From positions 558,001 to 622,000 of the forward strand of contig PBQA01000013.1 in assembly GCA_002724925.1 (NCBI GenBank): DNA of 64,000 nt, in the 5' to 3' direction. The position numbers and the translations under genes were made by a program. This document shows, piece after piece, positions 26,624 to 35,592 of the stretch; within the stretch, counting starts at the first letter, position 1, and the number at the start of each line of letters is the position of its first letter. Under the pieces are notes generated by a model. That model was given only the letters and a program-made list of their open reading frames with translations, was not told the DNA's origin and made no database searches. Source of the stretch: Oceanospirillaceae bacterium. GTDB taxonomy: Bacteria > Pseudomonadota > Gammaproteobacteria > Pseudomonadales > Oceanobacteraceae.

Positions 26624-28738
26624 TTATTTCTGATGTTGGGACTGAATCGCTGTCAGGGCAATGGTGTAGACGATGTCTTCTACCAGTGCGCCGCGCGACA
26701 GATCATTTACCGGTTTCGCGAGCCCCTGCAGCATCGGCCCGATGCTGATGACGTTGGCACTTCGCTGCACCGCTTTGTAGGTGGTATTGCCTGTATTCAG
26801 GTCAGGGAATATCAGCACCGTTGCCTGTCCGGCGACCGGACTGTCCGGTGCCTTACTTTTAGCAACGCTTGCGGTGGTGGCCGCATCATATTGCAAAGGC
26901 CCATCGACTACCAGATCAGGGCGTCGCTCGCGCACGATGGCCGTTGCTTCGCGGACTTTCTCTACATCTGCACCGCTACCGGATTCACCGGTCGAATATG
27001 ACAGCATGGCGATACGCACAGGGATATTCATCTGTTTGGCAGATTCTGCGCTTTGAATAGCGATGTCTGCCAGTTCTTCCGGACCCGGATCGGGGTTAAC
27101 CGCACAGTCTCCATAGACCAGTACCTGATCTGGCAGGCCCATAAAAAAGACCGAAGAAACAAGCCTGGCGTTGGGCGCAGTTTTGATCAGTTGCAAGGCA
27201 GGGCGGATGGTATTGGCGGTGGTGTGAATGGCTCCCGACACCAAACCATCGACTTCATCCTGAGCCAGCATCATGGTGCCAAGGACAACGTTATCCTCGA
27301 GTTGAGCGAGTGCCATGGGCTCCGTCAGGTTTTTATGTTTACGACGCTCAACCATGCCGGCGACGTATTGATCACGTACATCCTCCGGATTCACTATGCT
27401 CAGATCATCAGGAAGCTCGACCTCTTGCGCGCGGGCGACCTGGCGCACGGTTTCTTCGTGGCCCAGTAAGATACAGTCGGCAATACCACGGCTCTGGCAG
27501 ATGGCTGCTGCAGCAATCGTTCTGGGCTCTTCACCCTCTGGAAGAACGATCCGGCGTTTGTTAGCGCGGGCATGTGAGACCAGTTGGTGGCGGAAAGCGG
27601 CGGGGCTGAGTCGCGGAGTGTGTGGCGCACCAATGCGTTCAGATAATGTCTCAACATCCAGGTGCTGAGACACGGTGTTCATGATGCGTTTTACGCGCTC
27701 GGTGTCATCTACGGGTACATGGGTATCCATGTGAGTCAGGGCCCGGGCCGTCGAGTAACTGTCGGTCTCAACGCTCAGAACGGGCAGACCGGTTTGCCAT
27801 GCGCGTTCACAGAGGTTATGCAGAGCATCGGTTGGGGTGTATCCCGAGGTCAGCAGGAGTCCAGCCAATGGCGTGCCATTGGTCGCTGCCATGGCGCTCG
27901 CCACTATAATGTCGTCGCGGTCGCCGGGGGTCACTACCAGAGTGCCGGGGCGCAGGTGGTCGATCATATTCGTCAGTGTTCTGGCACACAGCGTGATGCG
28001 TGCGACGCGACGTTGTTCAATGTTGCCTTCACTGATGATGTCGGCCTTGAGAGCTCGTGCGATATCCAGCGCTCTGGGGCTCAGCAGGTCCGCTTGCCAT
28101 GGGATAACACCGAGGATCGGGCAGTCATCAATGGTGATCTGCTCACACTCTTTTGCACTGCAGCCAGCAGGCGGCATTTCAGCGGGGGATTCTTCAGAAG
28201 TGGGGAGTGCGCCGTGAATATCCGGTGCTCCCGCTTTATTGATAATGCAGCCCATCATGCTGGCTTTTTTGCCGCCAAAAAGACCGATTTGCAATTTCAG
28301 ATCGGAGCGGATCTGGCTGGCGCTTTTTCCTTCAGCGCTGGTGACGAGTAAAACATCTGCGCCCATGGCTTTGGCAATTTCAACATTGAGTTTGGCCGTG
28401 TAGGGCTCGCTGCGGTCAGGCACTAACCCTTCAATAATCACCACATCACAGCCTTCCGCGACTTGTGCATGGAGGCCTACCGCGTCTTCCAGAGTGCGAT
28501 CCAGCATGCCGTTGCTGACCGACTGCTGAACATCTGCCAGAACCATAGGTTCGGGGGTGTCGAGGTGCAGAACAGTACGGATCAGTTGCGTCGAGCGTTC
28601 ACTGGCAGAAGAGCCAGGTGCAATGGGCTTAACAAAACCCACTTTCAATCCTTGCGCATCCAGTGCCTGAATCAGCCCAAGGCTGATGGTTGTCAGGCCG
28701 CTTTCTGTGTCAGTTGGCGCGATAAAAATGTTAATCAT
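26624..28738 (-). CDS. pta: Phosphate acetyltransferase (three-domain type)
   Basis: 704 residues, as for the long proteobacterial Pta. Order: an N-terminal P-loop/BioD-like domain (IAPTDTESGLTTISLG), a central DRTGG domain (about 220-340), and the C-terminal PTA catalytic domain (PEGEEPRT, YVAGMVERRKHK, SGAIHTTANT). It interconverts acetyl-CoA and acetyl phosphate. The start overlaps the ackA stop by 8 bp, so translation is coupled. Confidence 0.96.
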   Translation of the reverse strand: MINIFIAPTDTESGLTTISLGLIQALDAQGLKVGFVKPIAPGSSASERSTQLIRTVLHLDTPEPMVLADVQQSVSNGMLDRTLEDAVGLHAQVAEGCDVVIIEGLVPDRSEPYTAKLNVEIAKAMGADVLLVTSAEGKSASQIRSDLKLQIGLFGGKKASMMGCIINKAGAPDIHGALPTSEESPAEMPPAGCSAKECEQITIDDCPILGVIPWQADLLSPRALDIARALKADIISEGNIEQRRVARITLCARTLTNMIDHLRPGTLVVTPGDRDDIIVASAMAATNGTPLAGLLLTSGYTPTDALHNLCERAWQTGLPVLSVETDSYSTARALTHMDTHVPVDDTERVKRIMNTVSQHLDVETLSERIGAPHTPRLSPAAFRHQLVSHARANKRRIVLPEGEEPRTIAAAAICQSRGIADCILLGHEETVRQVARAQEVELPDDLSIVNPEDVRDQYVAGMVERRKHKNLTEPMALAQLEDNVVLGTMMLAQDEVDGLVSGAIHTTANTIRPALQLIKTAPNARLVSSVFFMGLPDQVLVYGDCAVNPDPGPEELADIAIQSAESAKQMNIPVRIAMLSYSTGESGSGADVEKVREATAIVRERRPDLVVDGPLQYDAATTASVAKSKAPDSPVAGQATVLIFPDLNTGNTTYKAVQRSANVISIGPMLQGLAKPVNDLSRGALVEDIVYTIALTAIQSQHQK

Positions 28739-29915
28739 GATCAGAAGTCAGCCTGTATGTGTCTTGCGCAATCATGCGCTCTTCATCCGTCGGAACGACC
28801 ATTACCAGAGGCGTTCCCTGTTCACTGATGCGTCCGTTCTCGTTGCCATTCGCTTCATTAAACGCGGCGTTGAGACGGTATGGAATATTCTTCCAGTGCG
28901 CCAGAATGCGTTGGCGAATTACTCCAGAGTGTTCGCCGATACCGCCGGTAAATACCACGGCATCTGTATGCGTAAAGTTGGTGCTGAGTGCCGCAAGCTG
29001 GCGGGCCGTGCGGAAACAGAAAGCATCAATGGCTCGCCGGGCGGCCTCATTGCCGTCAGACTCAGCGTCAAGGAGAGTCCGCATGTCGTTGCTAAGCCCC
29101 CCAGAAAGTCCTAATAATCCACTTTCACGGTTCAGTACGGTCATCAGTTCAGAAAGCGACGTTTCTGTGGTCTGACTCATAAATTCAATCAGCCCAGGGT
29201 CAATATCCCCGCTTCGGGTTCCCATCACCAGACCTTCAAGAGGCGTCAGGCCCATTGTTGTGTCTACGGATTTGCCCTGGCGGATGGCGCAGGCGCTGCA
29301 GCCATTGCCCAGATGCGCGATGATCAGGTTGAGGTCTTCAGGTGACTGCTGTAAACGGCGTGCAGTTTCGCCAACAACGAAACGGTAGCTGGTGCCGTGA
29401 AATCCGTAACGGCGGACGCCGTACTCTTCATACCAGTGATACGGTACGCCGTAGAGAAAGGTCGACTCAGGGATAGTCTGATGAAACGCCGTGTCAAAGA
29501 CGGCAACATTAGGTACCTCAGGGAGCAGTTCTCCGCACAGGTCTATTCCCATCAGGTTCATCGGGTTATGCAATGGCGCCAGCCCCGATACTTTTTTGAG
29601 GTCTGAGATCGTGCTCTGATTCAGAACACAGCTGTCGATGAAGGATTCTCCGCCGTGGACCACCCTGTGCCCTATGCCGCAAAGCCCTTTTAATTGAGTA
29701 CTGGCAGCGTCGATAAACGCAGTCAGTGCGGCTTTATGATCCATCATTCCGGACGTCTGAAACTCCAGATCTCCGGAGACCGTCAGCGAGGCCTGCTCAG
29801 TACCCAGACGTTCGGCGGTGGCCTCTGTGGTGGGGATTGTTGCTTCAGCGTTCTCGTAAAGGGCGAGCTTGAGTGAAGAGCTGCCACAGTTAACTACCAG
29901 TACCGAGCCTTCCAT
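28731..29915 (-). CDS. ackA: Acetate kinase
   Basis: 394 residues. ASKHA-fold signatures: VNCGSSSLKLALY near the N-terminus, GHRVVHGGE, FDTAFHQTIP, YGFHGTS, IAHLGNGCS and GGIGEHSG. It makes ATP and acetate from acetyl phosphate, or the reverse. AGGAGA precedes the ATG. It lies between the PilZ-like gene (37 bp upstream) and pta (8-bp overlap). Confidence 0.97.
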   Translation of the reverse strand: MEGSVLVVNCGSSSLKLALYENAEATIPTTEATAERLGTEQASLTVSGDLEFQTSGMMDHKAALTAFIDAASTQLKGLCGIGHRVVHGGESFIDSCVLNQSTISDLKKVSGLAPLHNPMNLMGIDLCGELLPEVPNVAVFDTAFHQTIPESTFLYGVPYHWYEEYGVRRYGFHGTSYRFVVGETARRLQQSPEDLNLIIAHLGNGCSACAIRQGKSVDTTMGLTPLEGLVMGTRSGDIDPGLIEFMSQTTETSLSELMTVLNRESGLLGLSGGLSNDMRTLLDAESDGNEAARRAIDAFCFRTARQLAALSTNFTHTDAVVFTGGIGEHSGVIRQRILAHWKNIPYRLNAAFNEANGNENGRISEQGTPLVMVVPTDEERMIAQDTYRLTSDHD

Positions 29916-29952
29916 CGGTGTCTATTTCTCCTGTCCGTCTGATGATGTTGGA

Positions 29953-30288
29953 TTATCCGGAATACATGTTCTGGCTGGCCAGATAGCCCAGTAATCTGAG
30001 AGTGATATCGCCATCGTGCTGCAGTAACCGCTGCTTGTGAAAGCGCAGGCTGTATCGGCTACCCTGAGCACCAGGCTCTGCCCTGACGATCTGAGCCGGT
30101 ATGTTTTTCAGCTCATGCTCCGCCGCAGAAATTGTCAGATTTACCCGGGCGCCAACGGGCAGTTGCCCCGGGCTGACAACGGTCATGCCGTCGGTTGAGA
30201 GCCAGGTCACTGATCCTGAGATGCTACGTCGTTTCAGTGGAAGCCAGTGATGACGTACCAGAGTGACCACCATATGTGACTCTGTCAT
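29953..30288 (-). CDS. PilZ-like domain protein
   Basis: 111 residues, a single small beta-barrel domain. The RR pair in LKRRSISGSVTWLSTDGM lines up with the PilZ RxxxR/[D/N]xSxxG region, but only the SxxG half of the second motif is kept. PilZ proteins bind c-di-GMP; with an imperfect motif, binding here is uncertain. The start overlaps the bax-like gene stop as ATGA, and ackA lies 37 bp downstream. Confidence 0.6.
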   Translation of the reverse strand: MTESHMVVTLVRHHWLPLKRRSISGSVTWLSTDGMTVVSPGQLPVGARVNLTISAAEHELKNIPAQIVRAEPGAQGSRYSLRFHKQRLLQHDGDITLRLLGYLASQNMYSG

Positions 30289-31079
30289 GAATCAGAGGTA
30301 TCCGGCTGATCGTACTTACCCAGTTTGTTGAATCTGATCATGCTACGTACTTCATCAATGTACTCGTGGCCGCGTTCGGAGTAGCTTTCCAGGCCGCCAG
30401 CGACCACGGTGCCACTGGCAAAGCCCTTGTTTTTCAGCGCCTCTGCGCGAATCCGGCGTAATTCCTGGTACGCATCATGGCGATTAATGTTCAGCATGTA
30501 ACTGCGTACGCTCGCGTACGGACTCTTAAATGACGCTACTTCGTGAAATGCGTCGCCGGCACGCTGCTCAGGAACGATACCGCAGCCCTTGCTGAAGCAC
30601 CACTGACCAAACAGATTGTTACCTTTCACGGCAAATCTTGAGGTCCCCCAGGCAGACTCATTGGCGGCCTGAGCCATTGCAAGGCTTGGTGGTACTGGAG
30701 CGACGCGCACCAGCAAACGTTCGACCAGTCTGCCGGTATCTTCGACGTCTTCCAGACGGTACTTGGTCGCAAGCTTCTGCAGGAATTCAGTAGCGCTGTC
30801 ATCCAGCTCGTCGTATTGCCCAAACTCCCGGATGGCAAGCAATGCTGAACGCTCTGCTTTGATCTCCCGGTTGGCTTCATCGGCCAGGCGTTCGATAAAC
30901 GCAAAGAATGCCTTTTTCTTTTCTTTGACGTTTGAATAGGAAGAAAAATCCGGAAGTTTCTCTTTGCTGATCGCTTTATCTACGGTGAAGTCTGTCGTGA
31001 CATCGGGATGATTGGTGCAGCCAGAGAACAAAGCGGCTGTCATGAACATTCCAGTGAGGCAGATAGTACGGACGAGCAT
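30285..31079 (-). CDS. Bax-like glucosaminidase-domain lipoprotein
   Basis: 264 residues from the ATG at 31079, which has CAGGAG 8 bp upstream (the frame opens at 31103). A type II signal peptide ends in the lipobox FSGC. The catalytic-domain signature ANESAWGTSRFAVKGNNLFGQWCF is that of the Bax/FlgJ-like glucosaminidase family, which cleaves peptidoglycan glycan strands. The Glu in ANESAWG is the probable catalytic acid. First gene of the bax-pilZ-ackA-pta-acyltransferase unit. Confidence 0.85.
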   Translation of the reverse strand: MLVRTICLTGMFMTAALFSGCTNHPDVTTDFTVDKAISKEKLPDFSSYSNVKEKKKAFFAFIERLADEANREIKAERSALLAIREFGQYDELDDSATEFLQKLATKYRLEDVEDTGRLVERLLVRVAPVPPSLAMAQAANESAWGTSRFAVKGNNLFGQWCFSKGCGIVPEQRAGDAFHEVASFKSPYASVRSYMLNINRHDAYQELRRIRAEALKNKGFASGTVVAGGLESYSERGHEYIDEVRSMIRFNKLGKYDQPDTSDS

Positions 31080-31412
31080 AGGTAAAACTCCTGTTGAAAA
31101 CACTCTGGTAGTTTATCAGGTTCAACCGTGAGGGTTGAATATGCCGGTAACAATGGCCTCATGCCAGCCAATTCTGTCGTTTGGCATAGGACAAATCGGG
31201 TTAGGATTGACAATAAACTGACGATAAAAAGGGCCTAACTTTTAATTAAACTGGCGTCCAGTAATTAATCGTTAAATTTTATTAACAAGCCGCAAGAATA
31301 CGATATGCTGGCCGATAATATTCAAGGCAGGTTTGAGGGCGTTAAGTGCTAACAGAGTGTGGTTTAGCCACTCAGACCTACCTAACTTGGACAACGGTCG
31401 GGGCACCGGACT
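31080..31412. other. Intergenic region, divergent promoters
   Basis: 333 bp between the bax-like gene (minus) and the REC-GGDEF gene (plus). It is AT-rich around 31205-31320 and holds the sigma-28-like site described separately. I see no RNA gene or ORF worth calling. Confidence 0.6.
31292..31318 (+). promoter_or_regulatory. Candidate sigma-28 (FliA) promoter for the REC-GGDEF gene
   Basis: GCCGATAA at 31311-31318 matches the sigma-28 -10 exactly. Eleven bp upstream is GCAAGAAT, which keeps the AAG core of TAAAGTTT but matches only about half. It lies about 95 bp upstream of the ATG at 31413. Confidence 0.4.
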
Positions 31413-32351
31413 ATGGCAACAGAACCCATTATTTTGATTGCAGATGAGACTCTGTCTGTACAGGCGCAGCTTGGTGAAGCGCTGGGTAAGCAAGTATCGC
31501 TGGTAAGCGCGATGAATCAGGAACAACTGGATTACTGGGTTGATCAACCTGACCGTAAGCCAGACCTGCTGGTCGTGGATCAGAATTTCACCGGGCAACA
31601 GTTATCTCGTTTCTGTCACTACTGGAAGCAGGACCCGGAAACCCGCCAGATCGGGTTGATTGTGATGGGGCCTGACGACGATGAGATGGAGATTTCTTCA
31701 CTGGGTGCGGGCGCCGATGCTTACTTGCGTAAGCCTCTGAATTCGCAGCTGTGTCGTATCCGGATTGATCAGCTTCTGGCGGCGCGTAAAGAAATGCAGC
31801 GTCTGGAGTCACTTTCCGTGACGGACGGCCTGACGGGAATCGCTAACCGCCGTTATTTCGACGACTTCCTGAAAGCTGAATGGCTTCGAGCGAAACGGGA
31901 GGGCGGTAACATCGGTCTGATAATGGTCGATATTGATCACTTTAAGGCCTTCAACGACCACTACGGCCACCTTGAAGGTGATCACTGCCTGCAGAAAGTT
32001 GCGACCACCCTCAAGGAACAGGCGCAACGACCACGAGATCTGGTTGCGCGCTTCGGCGGTGAAGAGTTCGCGATTGTTCTGCCATCCATTCAGTTTGAGG
32101 GTATGAAGGTTGTCGCTGACCGGATACGGACGTCGCTGACAGAGGTGGCGCTCCCGCATGAAGCTTCTGATACGAGCGATATCCTGACAGTGAGTATGGG
32201 GTTGGCTTGGGCTGAACCATCGACATCGGACAGTATGGATGCGTTGATTGAGGCAGCGGATGAGGCCTTGTACGCCGCGAAAGCAGGCGGAAGAAACCGT
32301 TACAGCGAAACGGTTGATCTTGCATCGATCCGGTCTTTGATGACCAATTGA
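31413..32351 (+). CDS. Response-regulator diguanylate cyclase (REC-GGDEF)
   Basis: 312 residues. An N-terminal receiver-like domain (1-125) has a phospho-Asp candidate (LVVDQNFTG) and the lysine LRKPL, but the Thr/Ser position reads MG and the first acidic pair is weak (IADE), so phosphorylation is uncertain. The GGDEF domain is complete: SVTDGLTGIANRRYF, VDIDHFKAFND, GGEEF at 215-219, with an I-site RPRD five residues upstream. It should make c-di-GMP. Architecture is WspR/PleD-like. Stands alone, with a terminator after it. Confidence 0.9.
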   Translation: MATEPIILIADETLSVQAQLGEALGKQVSLVSAMNQEQLDYWVDQPDRKPDLLVVDQNFTGQQLSRFCHYWKQDPETRQIGLIVMGPDDDEMEISSLGAGADAYLRKPLNSQLCRIRIDQLLAARKEMQRLESLSVTDGLTGIANRRYFDDFLKAEWLRAKREGGNIGLIMVDIDHFKAFNDHYGHLEGDHCLQKVATTLKEQAQRPRDLVARFGGEEFAIVLPSIQFEGMKVVADRIRTSLTEVALPHEASDTSDILTVSMGLAWAEPSTSDSMDALIEAADEALYAAKAGGRNRYSETVDLASIRSLMTN

Positions 32352-32356
32352 AGGGC

Positions 32357-32382
32357 ACGGGGCTCGTAGCCCCGTTGTTTGT
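32357..32382 (+). terminator. Rho-independent terminator after REC-GGDEF
   Basis: 8-bp stem ACGGGGCT / AGCCCCGT with loop CGT, directly followed by TGTTTGT, five bases after the stop codon. Confidence 0.75.
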
Positions 32383-32385
32383 CAC

Positions 32386-33141
32386 TCAGCCGCGCAGAAT
32401 GCGGCTGAGGAAGCGGTAATTCATATCTTCCCGGCGCAGCAGAATCATAGCGTCAGCCACTCCGAAATCAGCATCCAGATAAGGTTCGCCGCAGATCTTT
32501 ACGCCAATTCTCAGGTAAGCCTTTAATAGTGAAGGCACCAGGGCTTTGCCATCCAGTTCGGTCGGTGTTACTGGTACCGGTATTTGTGGAACGGCACGCA
32601 GGTTTTCTGGGGTCATATGCTTTTCTCGCAGGTGATCCATGATGGCGTTGACCTGCTCAAAGCCTCCAGAGACAGGGATCGAACAACATCCCATCAGGTA
32701 GTCGATGCGATTGACTTCCATATATTCGGCGAGGAATCCCCAGAGATAGCCAATGGCGGCACCCGTGCGGAAATCAGGGTCAACACAGGTACGACCGATT
32801 TCCATGTAGGTCTTGCCTGGCTTCAGGACTTTACTCAGGTCAAACTCGGTCGACGAGTAGAAGCCGCCTGCGCGGGCTGCCAGATCATTGGTCAGGATAC
32901 GGCTGTAGGCAACGACGGTATCCGTCTCGTTGTCTTTCACGATCAGGTGCATGCAGATGTCATCGAAGCGATCTTTATCGATGCCCATGTCTGCGCCCTG
33001 AACATCTGCACCCATGTCTTCGGCAAAAACACGGTAACGCAGCTCAAGCGCCTGACGAATCTCACGCGGATCTGAAGTAATGCGTGCCACCAAGCCGGTT
33101 GCTGGTTCAGTAGCTCTCAGTTGGGCATTAGACTGTGCCAT
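32386..33141 (-). CDS. L-ornithine N-alpha-acyltransferase, OlsB-like (GNAT)
   Basis: 251 residues from the ATG at 33141 (AGGA at 6 bp); the frame extends upstream without a site. GNAT-fold features of the OlsB/hemolysin-acyltransferase-like group: LELRYRVFAEDMGAD, the DxFDDICMHLIV segment, EIGRTCVDPDFRTG, and LMGCCSIPV. OlsB makes lyso-ornithine lipid from 3-hydroxyacyl-ACP and ornithine. No OlsA is adjacent, although two PlsC-like genes lie elsewhere in the window (17784, 25729). Confidence 0.8.
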   Translation of the reverse strand: MAQSNAQLRATEPATGLVARITSDPREIRQALELRYRVFAEDMGADVQGADMGIDKDRFDDICMHLIVKDNETDTVVAYSRILTNDLAARAGGFYSSTEFDLSKVLKPGKTYMEIGRTCVDPDFRTGAAIGYLWGFLAEYMEVNRIDYLMGCCSIPVSGGFEQVNAIMDHLREKHMTPENLRAVPQIPVPVTPTELDGKALVPSLLKAYLRIGVKICGEPYLDADFGVADAMILLRREDMNYRFLSRILRG

Positions 33142-33273
33142 GTGTTTTCCTGTTTCTTTTTTCACGCCGGAATTTATAACAGTTCTGTGACAAACGGATG
33201 ACATTTCCGTGCAGAACCTTACCTCTCGTGTGGCCTGTCAGAAAGCGGCTATCCTAAGTGCATGGAGGTAATT

Positions 33274-33837
33274 ATGAAACCTTTGTTACAGATATTTTTA
33301 TTGTTTTTCTGTGCGTTTTCACACGCTGTCCCTTACATCAGCCCGGAAGCCGCGATTGAGGTTCTGAATCGTGATTACGCTGGTGAAACTTTATACTGGA
33401 AGCCGGCCGCTTTGCCATTGACTCTATCGCAGTCAGATCGCAGCGCTGAAGCCAGTCAGCTGGCCGAACTCTTTGAGATGGGGCTGGTGCTGCGGGAGCG
33501 GCACATCTCTACCGAGGAGATTGAGAAAGGGCGAAAGCGGGTTGTTGTTGCCTGGCGTTATGACTGGTCAGACGATGAGATGTCGGGGGTTCCCTATGGG
33601 AAGCGACGGGTAAAGTCCCTCGTCACCATGACAGACCCCATTGAGCGTGACGCGCAATGGTTCGTCGAGGTGAGCATTCGCTGGTTCGTTGATGGACTGG
33701 CAGACTGGATAGATCAGCCTGCCTTCAAACGCGCGCGGCCGCTCAGGCGTGCCCTTGAATCCGAAGATAAGCCCTTCGAAGCGACCTTGTATCTTGAATA
33801 CGTGGACCATCACTGGCGTTTATGGCAACCAGAGTAG
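33274..33837 (+). CDS. Secreted protein of unknown function, 187 residues
   Basis: The ATG at 33274 follows GGAGGT by 4 bp; the ATG at 33262 overlaps that site and is rejected. A clear signal peptide (LLQIFLLFFCAFSHA) ends near residue 18. The mature part is mixed alpha/beta with many Trp/Tyr residues (VVVAWRYDWSDDEM, WFVEVSIRWFVDGL, EATLYLEYVDHHWRLWQ). I do not recognise a family. It lies between two opposing genes and ends 6 bp before the hemN stop. Confidence 0.65.
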   Translation: MKPLLQIFLLFFCAFSHAVPYISPEAAIEVLNRDYAGETLYWKPAALPLTLSQSDRSAEASQLAELFEMGLVLRERHISTEEIEKGRKRVVVAWRYDWSDDEMSGVPYGKRRVKSLVTMTDPIERDAQWFVEVSIRWFVDGLADWIDQPAFKRARPLRRALESEDKPFEATLYLEYVDHHWRLWQPE

Positions 33838-33842
33838 TGGAC

Positions 33843-35219
33843 TCAGATCGCCTTAGAGAACTTCAGTGTTTCAGTATTATCGCGGTAGGCATCGAATGCC
33901 ATGCACGCCTGTCGGACCATCAGTCGCCCGGCATTGGTGATGGTAATATCGTCATTTGTGACGCTCACCAGTCCATCCTGCTGCATCTCATTGAGTTGCC
34001 TTATTGAATCGTTGAGATAAGAACGGCTGTCGATGGCAAAGTCGCGATCCAGATCAGCGAATCTGACCGTCAGATGACAGAGAAGGCTCATAATGACTGA
34101 CTTTCTGATGAGGTCATCCGTAGTGGACGATACTTCCCGCATCGTCGGAAGCCGCTCTGAGTTGAGTTGCTGACGCCAGTCGTTGAGGTCGGTCTGATTC
34201 TGAAAGAAAGAAGAACCTATCTGGCTGATGGACGAAACGCCAAAGCCGATGAGATCGCAGTTGCCGTGAGTTGTGTAGCCCTGAAAATTTCGATGCAGCT
34301 TGCCTCGCTGTTGCGCAATGGCCAGCTCGTCATCCGGAAGCGCGAAGTGATCCATGCCTATGTATTGATAGCCCGCTTCATCCAGAGTTGTAATGGCTGT
34401 TCCAAAGATAGCCAGCTTCTCAGGCGCATCCGGAAGGTCCTCTGCGTTTATCCGTCGTTGGGGCATAAAGCGTTCTGGTAAGTGTGCATAGTTGAAGATG
34501 GACAGCCTGTCCGGGCGCATATCGATGATACGTTCCAGCGTGTCAGCAAAAGATGATCGCGTCTGGTGGGGCAAACCATAGATCAGGTCAATATTAATTG
34601 AGCGGAACCCCAGTCTTCTCGCATCGCGCATGACGGCGTCGATCATGGCTTCAGGCTGAACCCGGTTCACAGCGATCTGAACACGCTCGTTCAGATCCTG
34701 AACGCCAAAGCTGACTCGGTTGAAGCCAAGTTCCCGCAGTGTCCTCAATGTGTCAGAGCCCAGTTCTCGCGGATCAATCTCAATCGAGTAGTCGCAGGTT
34801 TCATTGTCCAGCAGAGTGAATTTCTGGCGTACGTACATCATTAATTGCTGCAGCTGATCATCACTCAGATAGGTGGGGGTGCCGCCGCCAAGGTGCAGCT
34901 GTTCGACCGGACGTGAGCGGTTAACTAATGCCGCTTTCAGGTCAATTTCGCGGTAAAGCTCTGCCAGATAGGCCTCTGCACGGTCTTTGTGTTTAGTCAC
35001 GATTTTGTTGCAGCCACAGTAGTAACAGACATGGCGACAGAACGGGATATGAAAATAGAGCGACAATGGCTTATCAGACTCAGCTGCCAGTGCCGAGCGC
35101 TCACGGGCATCAGAGGTCACCGGTGTAAATTCCACCGCGGTAGGATATGAGGTATAGCGAGGACCGGCGCGGTTGTAGCGCTGGATCATTAAAGGGTCCC
35201 ATGTAAGATGCTGCGACAT
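33843..35219 (-). CDS. hemN: Oxygen-independent coproporphyrinogen III oxidase (radical SAM)
   Basis: 458 residues from the ATG at 35219, with CAGG 8 bp upstream; the frame runs further upstream to 35354 without coding character. The radical-SAM cluster motif is FCRHVCYYCGC (CxxxCxxC). LGGGTPTYL, RVSFGVQD and the terminal DRDFAIDSRSY region are typical of HemN. It converts coproporphyrinogen III to protoporphyrinogen IX without O2, supporting heme synthesis for the cytochromes matured by the ccm operon in this window. Confidence 0.95.
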   Translation of the reverse strand: MSQHLTWDPLMIQRYNRAGPRYTSYPTAVEFTPVTSDARERSALAAESDKPLSLYFHIPFCRHVCYYCGCNKIVTKHKDRAEAYLAELYREIDLKAALVNRSRPVEQLHLGGGTPTYLSDDQLQQLMMYVRQKFTLLDNETCDYSIEIDPRELGSDTLRTLRELGFNRVSFGVQDLNERVQIAVNRVQPEAMIDAVMRDARRLGFRSINIDLIYGLPHQTRSSFADTLERIIDMRPDRLSIFNYAHLPERFMPQRRINAEDLPDAPEKLAIFGTAITTLDEAGYQYIGMDHFALPDDELAIAQQRGKLHRNFQGYTTHGNCDLIGFGVSSISQIGSSFFQNQTDLNDWRQQLNSERLPTMREVSSTTDDLIRKSVIMSLLCHLTVRFADLDRDFAIDSRSYLNDSIRQLNEMQQDGLVSVTNDDITITNAGRLMVRQACMAFDAYRDNTETLKFSKAI

Positions 35220-35592
35220 GTTCTGGCCTGCTTTTTGAATACGTTTTGAATATAAGTTGACTGGCGACGACAGAATCGGAGGATACTTTGACGAACAGGC
35301 GTGCATCTTGTTCTGGGTCAAATCAAAGCGAAGTTCTGATGTCTCAGTGTGCATTACTCAGCCAGACAGCGCGTCAGGTCGGTCTTGGTCTGATCAGTAA
35401 TTTGGCCGATTTTGTCTGGTGCTGGGCAGGATAGTCCCTTAAAGTGTGGGGGATTGTTGACGATAGGCCTCTAATGGCCTTGATTTTATCAATGATTGAT
35501 CGTTTGATAGTCGCTTTCCTGACTATGTACATGAAGTGCAGCGAAAAATTCTAATAAACATGCGTACATGATTGGAGCATTTGGGGTCAGCT
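35220..35592. other. Intergenic region between hemN and the TetR gene
   Basis: 373 bp between divergent genes. It contains an AT-rich patch with overlapping TTGAT/ATCAA half-sites (35480-35506) and a repeated GTACATGA element near the TetR start. No canonical FNR box with 4-bp spacing is present and I see no RNA gene. Confidence 0.5.
35527..35571. promoter_or_regulatory. Candidate operator of the TetR-family regulator
   Basis: GTACATGA occurs at 35527-35534 and 35564-35571, 37 bp apart, each within a short palindromic context (ATGTACAT; CATGCGTACATG). The repeats flank a possible -10 (TAATAA) just upstream of the regulator start, as expected for autorepression. Confidence 0.35.

Noticed and set aside
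26053-26748. 231-codon ORF on the plus strand
   Set aside because: Antisense shadow of the acyltransferase and pta genes; no family resemblance and no ribosome-binding site.
27662-28351. 229-codon ORF on the plus strand
   Set aside because: Antisense to pta, Cys/His-rich non-protein-like composition; pta is unambiguous.
35480-35492. FNR-like box TTGAT-TTT-ATCAA upstream of hemN
   Set aside because: The spacing is 3 bp instead of 4 and the site is about 260 bp from the hemN start, so I do not call it.
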